From contig NZ_PYFP01000001.1 of the NCBI RefSeq assembly GCF_003056055.1, positions 1,550,001 through 1,614,000 of the forward strand: DNA of 64,000 nucleotides, read 5' to 3'. Positions within the stretch are counted from its first letter, which is position 1. Every line of letters begins with the position of its first letter. Positions 1-8,226 of this stretch are shown here, in pieces. The notes below the pieces were generated by a model, which was not told where the DNA came from, ran no database searches, and was given only the letters and a program-made list of their open reading frames with translations. Both the position numbers and the translations under genes were made by a program. This DNA comes from Glaciimonas sp. PCH181 (lineage in GTDB: Bacteria; Pseudomonadota; Gammaproteobacteria; Burkholderiales; Burkholderiaceae_D).

Positions 1-2
1 AA

Positions 3-170
3 GGTGATATTGACGGATCGATGGTATGGGATTACGTCAACTCTGGACGCATTGACGAGGTTGCTCAGTATTGCTGCGATGACGTATCAATGACGCGCGA
101 TGTGCATCGACGTATGACATTTTTGCCAGCCCCTGTAATCATATTTGAATGTGATGGTTTGCCATTTTAA
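3..170 (+). CDS. C-terminal end of a phage-type 3'-5' exonuclease (partial)
   Basis: The reading frame is open from the window edge to a TAA at 168-170, giving 55 codons. It contains GDIDGSMVWDYV followed by GRIDEVAQYCCDDV. This resembles the last exonuclease motif of phage proteins related to the PolB proofreading domain, where a YC..DV segment carries the final metal-binding Asp. The start lies outside the window. The next gene begins 8 bases later with an AAGGA ribosome site, so the two are probably co-transcribed. The family call rests on this short tail only. A role in phage recombination or replication would suit the nearby rdgC gene. Confidence 0.55.
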   Translation, partial: GDIDGSMVWDYVNSGRIDEVAQYCCDDVSMTRDVHRRMTFLPAPVIIFECDGLPF

Positions 171-178
171 GGACTGAC

Positions 179-1252
179 ATGACAACTGAACTTATCGACG
201 CACCAACAAAAACAGCAGTCGCAGAATATGAGCCTTTCTATTCACAACTTGCCGAGTTGGAGAAAAAGAATACAACTCTGGTTTTTAACTACGAGGACAA
301 AAAAGGAAATAAAGAGGCGCGTAGCCATATCAACACGCTGCGCCTGACCAAGGGCGCATTGGAGCGCACCCGCAAGGAGGCAAAAAGCGAGTCGCTGCGC
401 ATTGGTCGCGCCGTTGACTCAGAGGCTGGTGAAATTGGAATCCGCATCGAAGCAATGATCGCCGTCCACCAGGTGCCGCTTGACGCAATTGAAAAGCGTG
501 AAGAAGCCCGGATCGGTGCACTCAAAGAAAAGATTGCGCATCTTGGCATAGTCCACCACGACAAAAATTCGAGTGAATACAGGTTTCATATCGAAACATT
601 GGAGTCTGTAGTTATTGATGATAAGTGGCAAGAGTTCATCGCAGAGGCAGCGCAAGTCAAAGATGCATCGATCGCCAAACACCGCGAGCTGTTGGCCGCC
701 CGCATCAAGTCTGATACTGAGGCCGCTGAACTCGAAAAGCTACGCAAAGAATCAGCCGCCCGCGCCCAGAAAGACCGTGATGATGCGTTAATCAAGGCAG
801 CAGAGGATCGCGCCAGATCAGAGGCAGAGGCATTGGCAGAAGCGCAGCAAAAGAAGGCTGCCAAAGCTATTGCTGATGCCGAGGCAAGGTCCAAGCAGGA
901 GCGCGAAGATGGAGAGCGTCGCGAATTATCCCTAAAGCTTGAGATGGAAACTGCTAATCGTCGTCGTGTTGAGTCTGAGCAAAAGGCAGCACAGGACGCG
1001 ATTGATGCCGCTGATCGAGCTGAGAAGTTACGCCTTAAGGCAGTCCAGGATGAAAAGGACCGCGCTGTAGCAGAGGTAAAAGCCGAGGCCGATGCCACCG
1101 CTAAGCGCGAGGCCAATAAAGCACACCTTCGTAAGATAAATATCGCTGCGTTTGCTGCATTTGTTGCTGGCGGCATGACGGACGAATGCGCAAAGTTAGC
1201 AGTGACATTAATCGCAAAAAATATGATTCCGGCTGTCTCAATCAGTTATTAA
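179..1252 (+). CDS. phage coiled-coil protein of unknown function
   Basis: The 357-residue protein starts at an ATG 8 bases after an AAGGA ribosome site. Residues 1-170 are mixed helix and strand. Residues about 175-310 are almost purely Ala, Glu, Lys, Arg and Asp with heptad spacing, which predicts a long coiled coil. A short hydrophobic C-terminal segment rich in Ala and Ile follows. There is no signal peptide. Similar coiled-coil proteins are common beside recombination genes of temperate phages, and here the gene lies between an exonuclease tail and rdgC. That suggests, without proving, a role in phage DNA metabolism or inhibition of host nucleases. I cannot assign a family with certainty. 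Confidence 0.7.
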   Translation: MTTELIDAPTKTAVAEYEPFYSQLAELEKKNTTLVFNYEDKKGNKEARSHINTLRLTKGALERTRKEAKSESLRIGRAVDSEAGEIGIRIEAMIAVHQVPLDAIEKREEARIGALKEKIAHLGIVHHDKNSSEYRFHIETLESVVIDDKWQEFIAEAAQVKDASIAKHRELLAARIKSDTEAAELEKLRKESAARAQKDRDDALIKAAEDRARSEAEALAEAQQKKAAKAIADAEARSKQEREDGERRELSLKLEMETANRRRVESEQKAAQDAIDAADRAEKLRLKAVQDEKDRAVAEVKAEADATAKREANKAHLRKINIAAFAAFVAGGMTDECAKLAVTLIAKNMIPAVSISY

Positions 1253-1275
1253 TTTAAATCTCACAAGAAAATACT

Positions 1276-1515
1276 ATGCTAAAAATTACCGCAACACCCG
1301 AGCAAATTCAATCGAACAACGACCTGATCGACCTCGCTATCGAACGCGCAAAAGTAAAGAACGATGCCGTATTATCTCGCTTGATGAAAGTTGCGCCACC
1401 GGTCATTAGCAAGATCCGACATGGTCGCTTGGCAGTCGGATCCACCTTGATGCTTGTTATCCACGAAGTGACCGGGATGCTGATCTCTGACATACGCCGG
1501 TTTGTGCCACGGTAA
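1276..1515 (+). CDS. small helix-turn-helix (Cro/XRE-like) phage protein
   Basis: This 79-residue protein begins 24 bases after the preceding stop. Residues about 30-70 (NDAVLSRLMKVAPPVISKIR, then a G and a hydrophobic helix) look like the recognition helix pair of XRE/Cro regulators, with the usual S-x-I-x-x-G turn. It has no other domain. It may be a small repressor or an auxiliary DNA-binding protein of the element. The operator and target genes cannot be read from the sequence. Confidence 0.6.
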   Translation: MLKITATPEQIQSNNDLIDLAIERAKVKNDAVLSRLMKVAPPVISKIRHGRLAVGSTLMLVIHEVTGMLISDIRRFVPR

Positions 1516-1559
1516 GCCGCCAGTCAATCGTTGCGCTACTCAATCAAACAAGGACCACC

Positions 1560-2459
1560 ATGTTTTTCAAGAATCTGCAAACGTACCGTATTCCCGCCCC
1601 TTGGGCAATCAGCGCAGCAGCACTGGAAGCGTCTATCAGCAAGCAAGCATTTGCCCCATGCAGCAGCTTGGAGATGCAGAGTCAAGGCTGGATTTCGCCA
1701 CGCGATAACGGTGCGCTGGTCCACGCGGTCAACGGGCAATTGCTCATAGGCCTGCGTACCGAAAAGAAGTTACTGCCGATGTCAGTCATCAATCAGGTGT
1801 CAAAAGACCGTGCTGCCGAAATTGAAGATCAGCAAGGCTTCGCGCCGGGTCGCAAGCAGATGAAAGACATTAAAGAGCAGGTTACCGACGAATTGCTGCC
1901 GCGTGCCTTTAGTCAACTCAGCACAACATGGGTATGGATCGATCCGGTGAACGGCTGGCTAGTCGTTGATGCGTCATCGCCGTCCAAGGCAGAAGAAGTC
2001 TTGAAGTTGTTGCTGGGATCGGTAGAAAAGCTGCAAGTGTCGAGCTTGCGCACCGTTCACTCGCCATTGACCTCAATGACCGACTGGTTAGTCGCAGACG
2101 AGGCACCAAGCGGCTTTACCGTCGATCAGGACACGGAATTGCGCGCCAATGGCGAAGGCAAGGCTACCGCCCGATATATTCGAATGACGCTTGAGGCTGA
2201 CGACATGCGCCGACATATTGCGGGCGGCAAGCAATGCACTCGCCTGGCGATGACATGGATGGACCGGATTTCGTTTGTGCTGACAGAAAATTTGACGATC
2301 AAGCGTATTGCGCCACTCGATGTTATCCGCGAAGAAAACGATCCGACGAACCGCAATGACTCTGAGCGATTCGATGGTGAATTTTTGATGATGACTGGCG
2401 AGCTGAATAAGTTGCTTGGCGATCTGGTTGATGCGCTAGGCGGCGAGGCGGCAGCATGA
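1560..2459 (+). CDS. rdgC: recombination-associated protein RdgC
   Basis: This 299-residue protein has the length and layout of RdgC (about 300 residues): an MFFKNLQTYR start, the central LLPRAFSQLSTTWVWIDP block and the LTENLTIKRI block. RdgC forms a ring-shaped dimer that binds double-stranded DNA without sequence preference and limits RecA-dependent strand exchange. Copies are found both on chromosomes and in phages and plasmids of Burkholderiales. Here it is surrounded by phage genes and transcribed with them, so it is probably the element's own copy. The stop codon overlaps the next start (ATGA), indicating translational coupling. Confidence 0.93.
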   Translation: MFFKNLQTYRIPAPWAISAAALEASISKQAFAPCSSLEMQSQGWISPRDNGALVHAVNGQLLIGLRTEKKLLPMSVINQVSKDRAAEIEDQQGFAPGRKQMKDIKEQVTDELLPRAFSQLSTTWVWIDPVNGWLVVDASSPSKAEEVLKLLLGSVEKLQVSSLRTVHSPLTSMTDWLVADEAPSGFTVDQDTELRANGEGKATARYIRMTLEADDMRRHIAGGKQCTRLAMTWMDRISFVLTENLTIKRIAPLDVIREENDPTNRNDSERFDGEFLMMTGELNKLLGDLVDALGGEAAA

Positions 2460-2818
2460 CCACCGAACAGAAGGACATCAAGCCGAACTCGGTAATAGGT
2501 ATTGCCGGATTAAAGCGGATATGTGAAGAACGACCAGATGAGTGGCATTTGAATGTAAATGGTGTAAAAAAATTGATCGCCCGCATCGAATCACTGGAAG
2601 CGCAGATGGCATCCCTTCGCGCAAGCGGCAAAGAGGTAATTATTGCCGAAATGGCGAGAACTAAAGAATGCATCAATCTGCGCGAACAGCTGGTAGAGGC
2701 GAGGAAGCTGCCGGAGCGCCAACCAACAGATAGCCGAAATAGCGACTACCTGCGCGGCGCATCAGCGGGCTGGAACGCTTGCTTAGACAAGATTGAATCA
2801 ACCAAAGGACAGTCATGA
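2456..2818 (+). CDS. hypothetical phage protein (120 aa)
   Basis: I do not recognise this protein. It overlaps rdgC by 4 bases (ATGA) and the next gene by 4 bases, so it belongs to one polycistronic unit. Residues about 40-90 form a charged helix with possible coiled-coil character. The C-terminal part (DYLRGASAGWNACLDKI) resembles the short D-x-x-x-G-A-x-x-G-W-N segment seen in many small phage proteins of Burkholderiales. No membrane segment or signal peptide is present. Confidence 0.6.
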   Translation: MTTEQKDIKPNSVIGIAGLKRICEERPDEWHLNVNGVKKLIARIESLEAQMASLRASGKEVIIAEMARTKECINLREQLVEARKLPERQPTDSRNSDYLRGASAGWNACLDKIESTKGQS

Positions 2819-3222
2819 CACGCGTATTCGATATTTCCGCACCACTTGAGCGCCAACGCGCAGGCGATGGAAGCGAAGTTTTGTGGATGGGCAATTGTGG
2901 ACTCACACAATACCCAATTGTGGTTGTGATAAAGGGGCTTTCCCAAACCAAAACTTACCGCGTAACAAGAGAGGGGCGATGTAATGACCCCGGCGCTGTG
3001 AGCGGGTTCGACCTGCACACGCTCCCCGAGCCACTGCCGCTGATCGTGTCGTATCACAATGTTTATCTCGGGGAGAATGCTGGATTCTTTGTGTACAGCA
3101 CTTATGAGAGAGCCGCAGAAGCAAAGCATGAGGACGCGATAGCTACAACTAAAAACACTTTCGATCCAAATATCAATGCTGCGACTATCGAAGTTGTTTG
3201 GCGCAAGGGGGATACAGCGTGA
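2815..3222 (+). CDS. hypothetical phage protein (135 aa)
   Basis: I do not recognise this soluble protein. The start overlaps the previous stop by 4 bases, and the stop shares one base with the next ATG (TGATG). It is rich in beta-strand-like segments and aromatic residues (ISAPLERQRA, YPIVVVIKGL, LPLIVSYHNVYLG). It has no signal peptide or cysteine cluster. The tight coupling on both sides is the main evidence that it is a real gene. Confidence 0.6.
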   Translation: MTRVFDISAPLERQRAGDGSEVLWMGNCGLTQYPIVVVIKGLSQTKTYRVTREGRCNDPGAVSGFDLHTLPEPLPLIVSYHNVYLGENAGFFVYSTYERAAEAKHEDAIATTKNTFDPNINAATIEVVWRKGDTA

Positions 3223-3401
3223 TGAAAATTGAAGCAGCTAAAGCGCAGCATAAATATGCCCTCGAAAAATTCAGGGCATGGAAGGGTTATCCGCTGCCTG
3301 AATTGAATTCAGACATGCAATTCGATAAAGAATATTTGCACCGTAAGTGGGTGGCATTTCTTGCTGGGATGCTCCACTCGCCAATAGGAAAAGGGGAATG
3401 A
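3222..3401 (+). CDS. hypothetical small phage protein (59 aa)
   Basis: The start at 3222 is chosen because it shares the A of the previous TGA stop. An upstream in-frame start would lie inside the preceding gene. The protein contains an aromatic, charged segment (HKYALEKFRAWKGYPLPEL) and a short W-V-A-F-L-A-G-M-L helix. It resembles small proteins scattered in phage accessory regions. Function unknown. Confidence 0.5.
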   Translation: MKIEAAKAQHKYALEKFRAWKGYPLPELNSDMQFDKEYLHRKWVAFLAGMLHSPIGKGE

Positions 3402-3402
3402 C

Positions 3403-4374
3403 ATGGAATTGAATATTGATAAAGAGCTTGCGGAATTTGAGGCCGCTTACATAGCTGGTTACAAAATTGACGGAGTAATGGTTTTTATTGGCGAGATGTC
3501 GATTGCATTCAATGGCTGGATGCTGGCAAAGCATGCAGCACTCAGCCAGCCGCAAGCCGATCCAGGCAAGGAATTAGCATCAATGACCAGAATGTTTCAT
3601 GCAGCTTGCGAATCGCTTGGCGTAATAAGTGATGAGTTGGGGTGCGACCCGATTGAGGGTGGTGCGGAGCCGATTCTTGATGCGATCAAGGAATTGAAGG
3701 CACTCAGCCAGCCGCAGGGTGAGCCTGTAGCGTGGCACGTCTTGTGGGCAGACATAGGCGATGGCATTGCAGAAAGCCTGTTCTACGGTCACGATGCGAA
3801 GAAGCATATGCAATCCGCTGTTGACCACGCCAAGTCGATCCCGCGATCTAATTTTGTTACGCCTTTTTTCACCACCCCACCAGCGCCAGCACAGCCATCT
3901 GTTCCAAATTTTACCAAGTGGCTATGCAAAAACGTGAATGGCGCTGGAGAATTGCCTAGATTTTCTCCTGAGGATTACTTCAAGGCTGGGCATACGGAGG
4001 CAGTCGGACCAGCGCCAGCACCATCTTCCGCACTCGAAACTGGCCTTGAAGAATTGATCCGAAATGACTGTTATATACGCGCTGTCTACAAGCATGCAAT
4101 GCACGGCGGAAGGTCTCGCGATGCAATGCTGCTGGAAATGGTGCTGACGCAGACCGGGGCTAAAGATGCGCTTCAGAAGCACTGCGTAAAATTAGCCAGT
4201 ATCACGCCTATGCCGCAGTATTTTCTGTTACCGACAGAGCCAGCACAGCCGGTGCTCGCCCTCGACTGGTTTCAAGTAAATTTGTCAGCACAGTCCGCAA
4301 ATGCAGAATACGGGCAATGGATGCCTGAGCGATGGGTTCAACTATTCGTTACTGCTTACAACAAGGGGAAATAA
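3403..4374 (+). CDS. modular hypothetical phage protein (323 aa)
   Basis: I do not recognise an enzymatic domain. The protein reads as short modules joined by Pro/Ala/Gln-rich linkers: ALSQPQADPG, ALSQPQGEPVAW, PPAPAQPSVP, GPAPAPSS and EPAQPVLALD. A 17-bp direct repeat encoding the ALSQPQ linker occurs at 3538-3554 and 3700-3716. The PVAW segment is common in accessory phage proteins of Burkholderiales. Such linkers look like sites where cassettes are swapped by recombination. The gene sits between very short overlapping genes; its stop shares a base with the next start (TAATG). Confidence 0.55.
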   Translation: MELNIDKELAEFEAAYIAGYKIDGVMVFIGEMSIAFNGWMLAKHAALSQPQADPGKELASMTRMFHAACESLGVISDELGCDPIEGGAEPILDAIKELKALSQPQGEPVAWHVLWADIGDGIAESLFYGHDAKKHMQSAVDHAKSIPRSNFVTPFFTTPPAPAQPSVPNFTKWLCKNVNGAGELPRFSPEDYFKAGHTEAVGPAPAPSSALETGLEELIRNDCYIRAVYKHAMHGGRSRDAMLLEMVLTQTGAKDALQKHCVKLASITPMPQYFLLPTEPAQPVLALDWFQVNLSAQSANAEYGQWMPERWVQLFVTAYNKGK

Positions 4375-4928
4375 TGGACTTCTCACAAGCAGTGAAAATC
4401 TCCAAAGAGGTATTTGAGGCATACCGCGTGAATCATCCAAAGTGGTGGAAGCACATGGACGGTACGCCGATCCTTAACGATGTTGCTGTGCTCATGGCAG
4501 TTGCATTTATAGAGGCCCAAGCTGCGCCAGCACAGCCGGTGCCAATGCATGAACAGAGCGCGCGCTTCGCAATTGATGGTGCAATGGGCTTTGGAATGCA
4601 AAACACGAACAAGCCGCCAAGCGACGATCATTGGCTAATGGAATACTGGGCTATAGGCCGCAAGCTGATGCGGTCGGAAGAATTGACTGACAATGAAATC
4701 ATAAACATTGCCAACGAAACGCATATCGCTATGCCCGCCGATTGCGATGATCAGAAAGAAATGCTTGCAATTGTTCATGCTGTACTCGCGACTCAAAGAG
4801 AGTCGCAGCCGGTGCCATTGAGTGACGAGCGGATATTGGAAGAGGCAAAAATCGGCCTTCTATGCGATTCTGACGAGCAACTGATCGGATTTGGCCGCGC
4901 AATTCTCGCTACTCAGGAGGCGAAATGA
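4374..4928 (+). CDS. hypothetical phage protein with PAQP/QPVP linkers (184 aa)
   Basis: The ATG at 4374 overlaps the previous stop and is preferred to an upstream in-frame codon inside the neighbouring gene. The protein has the same modular style as the gene before it, with Pro-rich linkers (APAQPVPMHEQ, ESQPVPLSDE) between small helical blocks. The segment QPVPLSDERILEEA is a type of module seen repeatedly in phage and plasmid accessory proteins. No catalytic motif is visible. It is coupled by ATGA to the next gene. Confidence 0.55.
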   Translation: MDFSQAVKISKEVFEAYRVNHPKWWKHMDGTPILNDVAVLMAVAFIEAQAAPAQPVPMHEQSARFAIDGAMGFGMQNTNKPPSDDHWLMEYWAIGRKLMRSEELTDNEIINIANETHIAMPADCDDQKEMLAIVHAVLATQRESQPVPLSDERILEEAKIGLLCDSDEQLIGFGRAILATQEAK

Positions 4929-5146
4929 GCGACGCATTGAATGATGCCTGCCTGCGGGCAGTCAGAATATTGCCAGATGAGTATTCCATTGAAATAATGC
5001 TCGAAGGTGGATTCGGCATAGTCAAATTGCGCCTTCCTAACGGCAAGCAGATTGAGTTCCCGCCAGATGAGTCCTTGCTGACCAGTCCTGTTGAAAATGC
5101 TATTGCCCATGCCATCAAACACAATACCGAACAGGATGCGAAATGA
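4925..5146 (+). CDS. hypothetical small phage protein (73 aa)
   Basis: This is a 73-residue acidic protein of unknown function. It overlaps both neighbours by 4 bases (ATGA), and an AGGAGG ribosome site lies just upstream. The middle (YSIEIMLEGGFGIVKLRLP) suggests a small beta sheet and the end is helical. There is no membrane segment. It is kept as a gene because of the strong ribosome site and the coupled overlaps. Confidence 0.55.
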   Translation: MSDALNDACLRAVRILPDEYSIEIMLEGGFGIVKLRLPNGKQIEFPPDESLLTSPVENAIAHAIKHNTEQDAK

Positions 5147-5340
5147 TCTCAAGTAAAGAGGAAAGTGAAGCAAGAGCAAATAAATACCACTCATGGATGG
5201 CCTGCATGAATGAGGCTAGAGCCAATATTGCCAAAGCGGTATTTAGCCCACAAGCAAATCCATTCCCGGAGCGCAATGCGCAGCAAGTATTGCGCCTGGC
5301 CGGAGAGCTTGTTGCAATTGCTGGCAAGGAGCCAAAATGA
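5143..5340 (+). CDS. hypothetical small phage protein (65 aa)
   Basis: This 65-residue protein is predicted to be mainly helical, with a basic and acidic N-terminus and a hydrophobic helix near the end (LRLAGELVAIAG). Both ends overlap neighbours by ATGA, so it depends on translation of the genes around it. No family is recognised. Confidence 0.5.
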   Translation: MISSKEESEARANKYHSWMACMNEARANIAKAVFSPQANPFPERNAQQVLRLAGELVAIAGKEPK

Positions 5341-6350
5341 ACGACCTAATCTGCCGCAAGACAATGCGGGCATGCCAGCAGCAAAGCATGTGCACGCCAC
5401 ACCAGGGCTGCAACGAGTCAGGGCCATCGCAGCTATATGCTCGCACTGACCCGCCCTCGGTATTGCCGATAGCAGATCATATCGGTAATACCGACGCCAT
5501 GATCCGCCAGATCAGCGATTTGTCGATACTTGTCAATCGCCTGGTCAAAGCACTCGGTACCGCTGTTCCGGGGCATCCTTTGCTATCGCAATCGGTCGAC
5601 TATTTGTGGCGTAAGCAGCCTCAGGATGATATGGGAAAAGTGACGTGGACTGATACGTCACCCGTTGCGGGAAATCCCATGTCGGACCATATCGGTGACA
5701 GCAACGAAATGGTCGAGTCTTTCGGTAATAGCGAACAACTGAATAGGTTGATTCCAGCGACACATCAGCCGGACGTGTCGCTGAATGCAGGGAATGGTGA
5801 CATGCTGCCAATTCGGTGTAATTCCACCGGATTAGAAATACCCGAAGGCATCCCTGCACATGCTGAAATATATGTAGGGGATGGAAAATTTGCTATATGT
5901 GATTGGCAAGATTGGTCCTCTATTAAAAGTTTTAACTGGTGCCTTACCACCAGAAATCGCTGCAATAGCCTTTACGCACAGGCATGGAATGGAGCGCCTA
6001 TTGATGAGCGTCGACGCGTCACAATGCATGGGCTGATCATAGGAGGTGGACTTGTTGACCATATAAATGGGGATGGCCTTGATAATAGAAGGGCCAATCT
6101 AAGAAATGCTACCCACCAACAAAACTCATTTAATCAAAGAGCAAGAAAGGGTGGCGCATCTCAATATAAGGGGGTATCCATTGATAGGGTATCACTGGCT
6201 TGGAGGGCGCATATTCGCGTTAATGGAAAGAGAATATCGCTAGGTAGGCATGGCGTAGAAATTGATGCGGCAAAGGCCTATGACATGGCTGCACGAAAGT
6301 ATTATGGCGATTTTGCAAACTGCAATTTTGATTTAGCGAAGGGCGCATAG
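5337..6350 (+). CDS. HNH-AP2 endonuclease fused to a phage N-terminal region
   Basis: The 337-residue protein has two parts. Residues 1-165 are low-complexity phage material with an imperfect internal repeat (ADHIGNTDAM at 46-55, SDHIGDSNEM at 116-125). Residues 175-335 are a mobile endonuclease: an HNH region at about 228-266 (MHGLIIGGGLVDHINGDGLD, then N250, N254 and N257), followed by an AP2 DNA-binding domain at about 275-332 (SQYKGVSID, AWRAHI, AAKAYDMAARKYYG). This is the HNH_3 plus AP2 arrangement of homing-type nucleases. The 5' end is coupled by ATGA to the previous gene, so the endonuclease is translated as a fusion. It may have landed in a pre-existing phage gene. Confidence 0.85.
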   Translation: MNDLICRKTMRACQQQSMCTPHQGCNESGPSQLYARTDPPSVLPIADHIGNTDAMIRQISDLSILVNRLVKALGTAVPGHPLLSQSVDYLWRKQPQDDMGKVTWTDTSPVAGNPMSDHIGDSNEMVESFGNSEQLNRLIPATHQPDVSLNAGNGDMLPIRCNSTGLEIPEGIPAHAEIYVGDGKFAICDWQDWSSIKSFNWCLTTRNRCNSLYAQAWNGAPIDERRRVTMHGLIIGGGLVDHINGDGLDNRRANLRNATHQQNSFNQRARKGGASQYKGVSIDRVSLAWRAHIRVNGKRISLGRHGVEIDAAKAYDMAARKYYGDFANCNFDLAKGA

Positions 6351-6356
6351 GACCGT

Positions 6357-6773
6357 ATGAAAACAGTGACATTTAATGATGATATTTGGAGGCTTGTTCC
6401 GAAGGATCCTGCTGAAGCGCTGGCGATGGGATTTGCCTACCTTGACGCGGCGCGCCTGGATGACCCGCTCAAGTTATGGGCATTCAGCCATGCCGGATAC
6501 CGTGCCATGCTTGCCGCTGCGCCATCGTCGCCCGTTACGGGGAATCCCGCTACGGGCTGGATCAGCGTTGATGAGCGGCTACCTAACAGGTATGTTGAGG
6601 TAATAGTTTGGCCGAATCCTACTGTTTATTGTATGACTGCAATATTAGGGCGGGATGGATGGGCATATGGAGAATACATCCCTCATTTTGGCTGCAAAGT
6701 AATTAACTGCGGCAATGTTACGCATTGGCAACCGCTGCCCCTACCACCATCGCCAGATGAGACTAAGTCATGA
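6357..6773 (+). CDS. DUF551-domain phage protein
   Basis: This 138-residue protein begins 6 bases after the endonuclease stop. Residues about 1-55 are a helical leader. The rest (GWISVDERLPNRYVEVIVW ... VTHWQPLPLPP) matches the pattern of DUF551, a small domain frequent in phage and prophage proteins with conserved W-I-S, R-L-P and T-H-W-x-P-L-P elements. Its function is unknown. The linker SPVTGNP resembles SPVAGNP in the gene before it, at DNA level as well, which suggests exchange between them. Confidence 0.75.
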   Translation: MKTVTFNDDIWRLVPKDPAEALAMGFAYLDAARLDDPLKLWAFSHAGYRAMLAAAPSSPVTGNPATGWISVDERLPNRYVEVIVWPNPTVYCMTAILGRDGWAYGEYIPHFGCKVINCGNVTHWQPLPLPPSPDETKS

Positions 6774-7051
6774 CAGCGCTATATTTACCAGTCAAGCGCG
6801 TCTACTTCGACAGCATACGCATCGGCACCAAAGGCGAGGAATATCGACTAGTAACGCCCTATTGGACAAAACGCCTAATTGGTCGTGAATATCATAGCGT
6901 AGTAATCACGATGGGTTATCCCAAGGCTGGCGATATGACTCGAACCATGCTGTTCGAATGGTGCGGTTACCGAAAAACGAAACTGACTCACCCGCATTTT
7001 GGACCGGATGAAGTTGAAGTGTTCGCGATTGATTTATCAGAAAGGGTTTAG
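6770..7051 (+). CDS. ASCH-like phage protein
   Basis: This 93-residue protein is coupled to the previous gene by ATGA. The segment PVKRVYFDSIRIGTKGEEYR followed by TPYWTKRLIGREY and VVITMGYPKAG fits the small ASCH/PUA-like fold found in phages, in which an E-Y-R motif and a K-R-L-x-G-R motif are typical. ASCH proteins are thought to bind RNA or modified nucleotides, but the role in phages is not established. The length is normal for the family. Confidence 0.65.
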   Translation: MTALYLPVKRVYFDSIRIGTKGEEYRLVTPYWTKRLIGREYHSVVITMGYPKAGDMTRTMLFEWCGYRKTKLTHPHFGPDEVEVFAIDLSERV

Positions 7052-7053
7052 CA

Positions 7054-7431
7054 ATGACAGATCAAATAACCGTTATAGAGGCGGCGAAAATACTAAGAAT
7101 TTCGACGCGACAGGTCTACGCCATGGCCGCACCAGCTGGGCCGATTCCATGCTACCGGATCGGGAAGCGCATTATTTTTAACCATTTGGAAGTATTGGAG
7201 TATCTAAAATCATGCCGATTTACCGAGATAAAACGCGAGGTTGTTACCGCTTTGAGTTCAACCGTATCATTGAGGGTCGGCGAGTCCGCGCTAGAAAGTA
7301 CCTTCCGCAAACTTGGACTCAAACCCAAGCGGACACTTTCGACCGAAAAGAATCGGCCAGACTTTACGCGATCGGAACTTCCGTCGAGCGCGTCAAATAC
7401 ACAATTGAAGACGCGGTTAATATCTACCTAG
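7054..7431 (+). CDS. excisionase-like HTH protein overlapping the integrase
   Basis: The first 50 residues (MTDQITVIEAAKILRISTRQ, then VYAMA and IPCYRIGKRIIF) are a MerR/excisionase-type winged helix as found in HTH_17 proteins. It would direct excision together with the adjacent integrase. The frame continues to residue 125, so the last 220 bases lie inside the integrase gene in another frame. The C-terminal part is low in recognisable structure and may simply follow from the overlap. Excisionases are usually 55-100 residues. Confidence 0.7.
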   Translation: MTDQITVIEAAKILRISTRQVYAMAAPAGPIPCYRIGKRIIFNHLEVLEYLKSCRFTEIKREVVTALSSTVSLRVGESALESTFRKLGLKPKRTLSTEKNRPDFTRSELPSSASNTQLKTRLIST

Positions 7432-8198
7432 TAGAGCGTATCCCGAAACTTAAATCAGGGAAAAACGTTGCTAGCGAACTCTCGCAAATGCTATGGGCAT
7501 ACCAAGGAAAATCGATTCTTGAGCTTTCCGATGCCTGTAAATTCTACACGGCGAATGTTGGTCGCTCAAATGAATCGATTGGTACACCGCTTGCCCCGGC
7601 GACAATCCGAAACCGGATACGGCAGCTAGCATCCGCTTGCCGCTACGGGTGGAAGCACTACGGCATGTGCGAAAACGATCCAGCAGCAAATATCATCGTG
7701 CCAGAGGTCAATAATGCCAGACAGCAATATATAGATAGAGTGCAAATGCTTGAGATTGCCAAGACGTGCACGAGTCCTAACGCACGCCTAGCGGTCAGAA
7801 TTGCCTTCTATTCAGGTATGCGACTTGGGGAAATCCTGCGGGCAAAAGTTCGCGGAGATACTTTTTACCTTTCTGATAGCAAAAATAGAACTCCGCGACT
7901 GATACCAATTCATCCCAAAATTTTGGTATGCGTGCGGAAATTCAACCAAGCGACGCCAAAAATTACGATTCAAAGATCATTCATGAAGGCCCGGAAAATC
8001 TGTGACTTGGACCACATTACATTTCACGACCTACGACATAGCGCCGCCAGCGCCATGATAAATGCAGGCGTCGATTTATATACGGTCGGCAGGATATTGG
8101 GTCACAAAGACTCAAGATCAACGCAGCGATACTCACACCTGGCGATTGATACGCTGGCGGCCGCAGTTGGAAAAATAGGGAAGAGAAAACCGGGGTAA
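7212..8198 (+). CDS. int: tyrosine-type site-specific integrase
   Basis: The 328-residue phage integrase carries the full catalytic set: R204 (GMRLGEIL), H272 and R275 (FHDLRHSAAS), H298 (LGHKD) and Y307 (QRYSHL). Residues 1-60 form an arm-type DNA-binding region and residues 60-165 a SAM-like core-binding domain. It should catalyse insertion and excision of the element. The gene is the last of the phage unit and stops 75 bases before the 3' end of a tRNA-Ser gene, the classic place for the attachment site of such enzymes. Confidence 0.92.
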   Translation: MPIYRDKTRGCYRFEFNRIIEGRRVRARKYLPQTWTQTQADTFDRKESARLYAIGTSVERVKYTIEDAVNIYLVERIPKLKSGKNVASELSQMLWAYQGKSILELSDACKFYTANVGRSNESIGTPLAPATIRNRIRQLASACRYGWKHYGMCENDPAANIIVPEVNNARQQYIDRVQMLEIAKTCTSPNARLAVRIAFYSGMRLGEILRAKVRGDTFYLSDSKNRTPRLIPIHPKILVCVRKFNQATPKITIQRSFMKARKICDLDHITFHDLRHSAASAMINAGVDLYTVGRILGHKDSRSTQRYSHLAIDTLAAAVGKIGKRKPG

Positions 8199-8226
8199 AT
8201 GGCAAGAAAATCCCCCCACAAACAAA

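Noticed and set aside
586..1176. Long frame on the minus strand opposite the phage coiled-coil gene
   Set aside because: Its Ser/Ala/Arg-rich translation is the expected shadow of the Ala/Glu/Lys-rich gene on the other strand, and it has no ribosome site.
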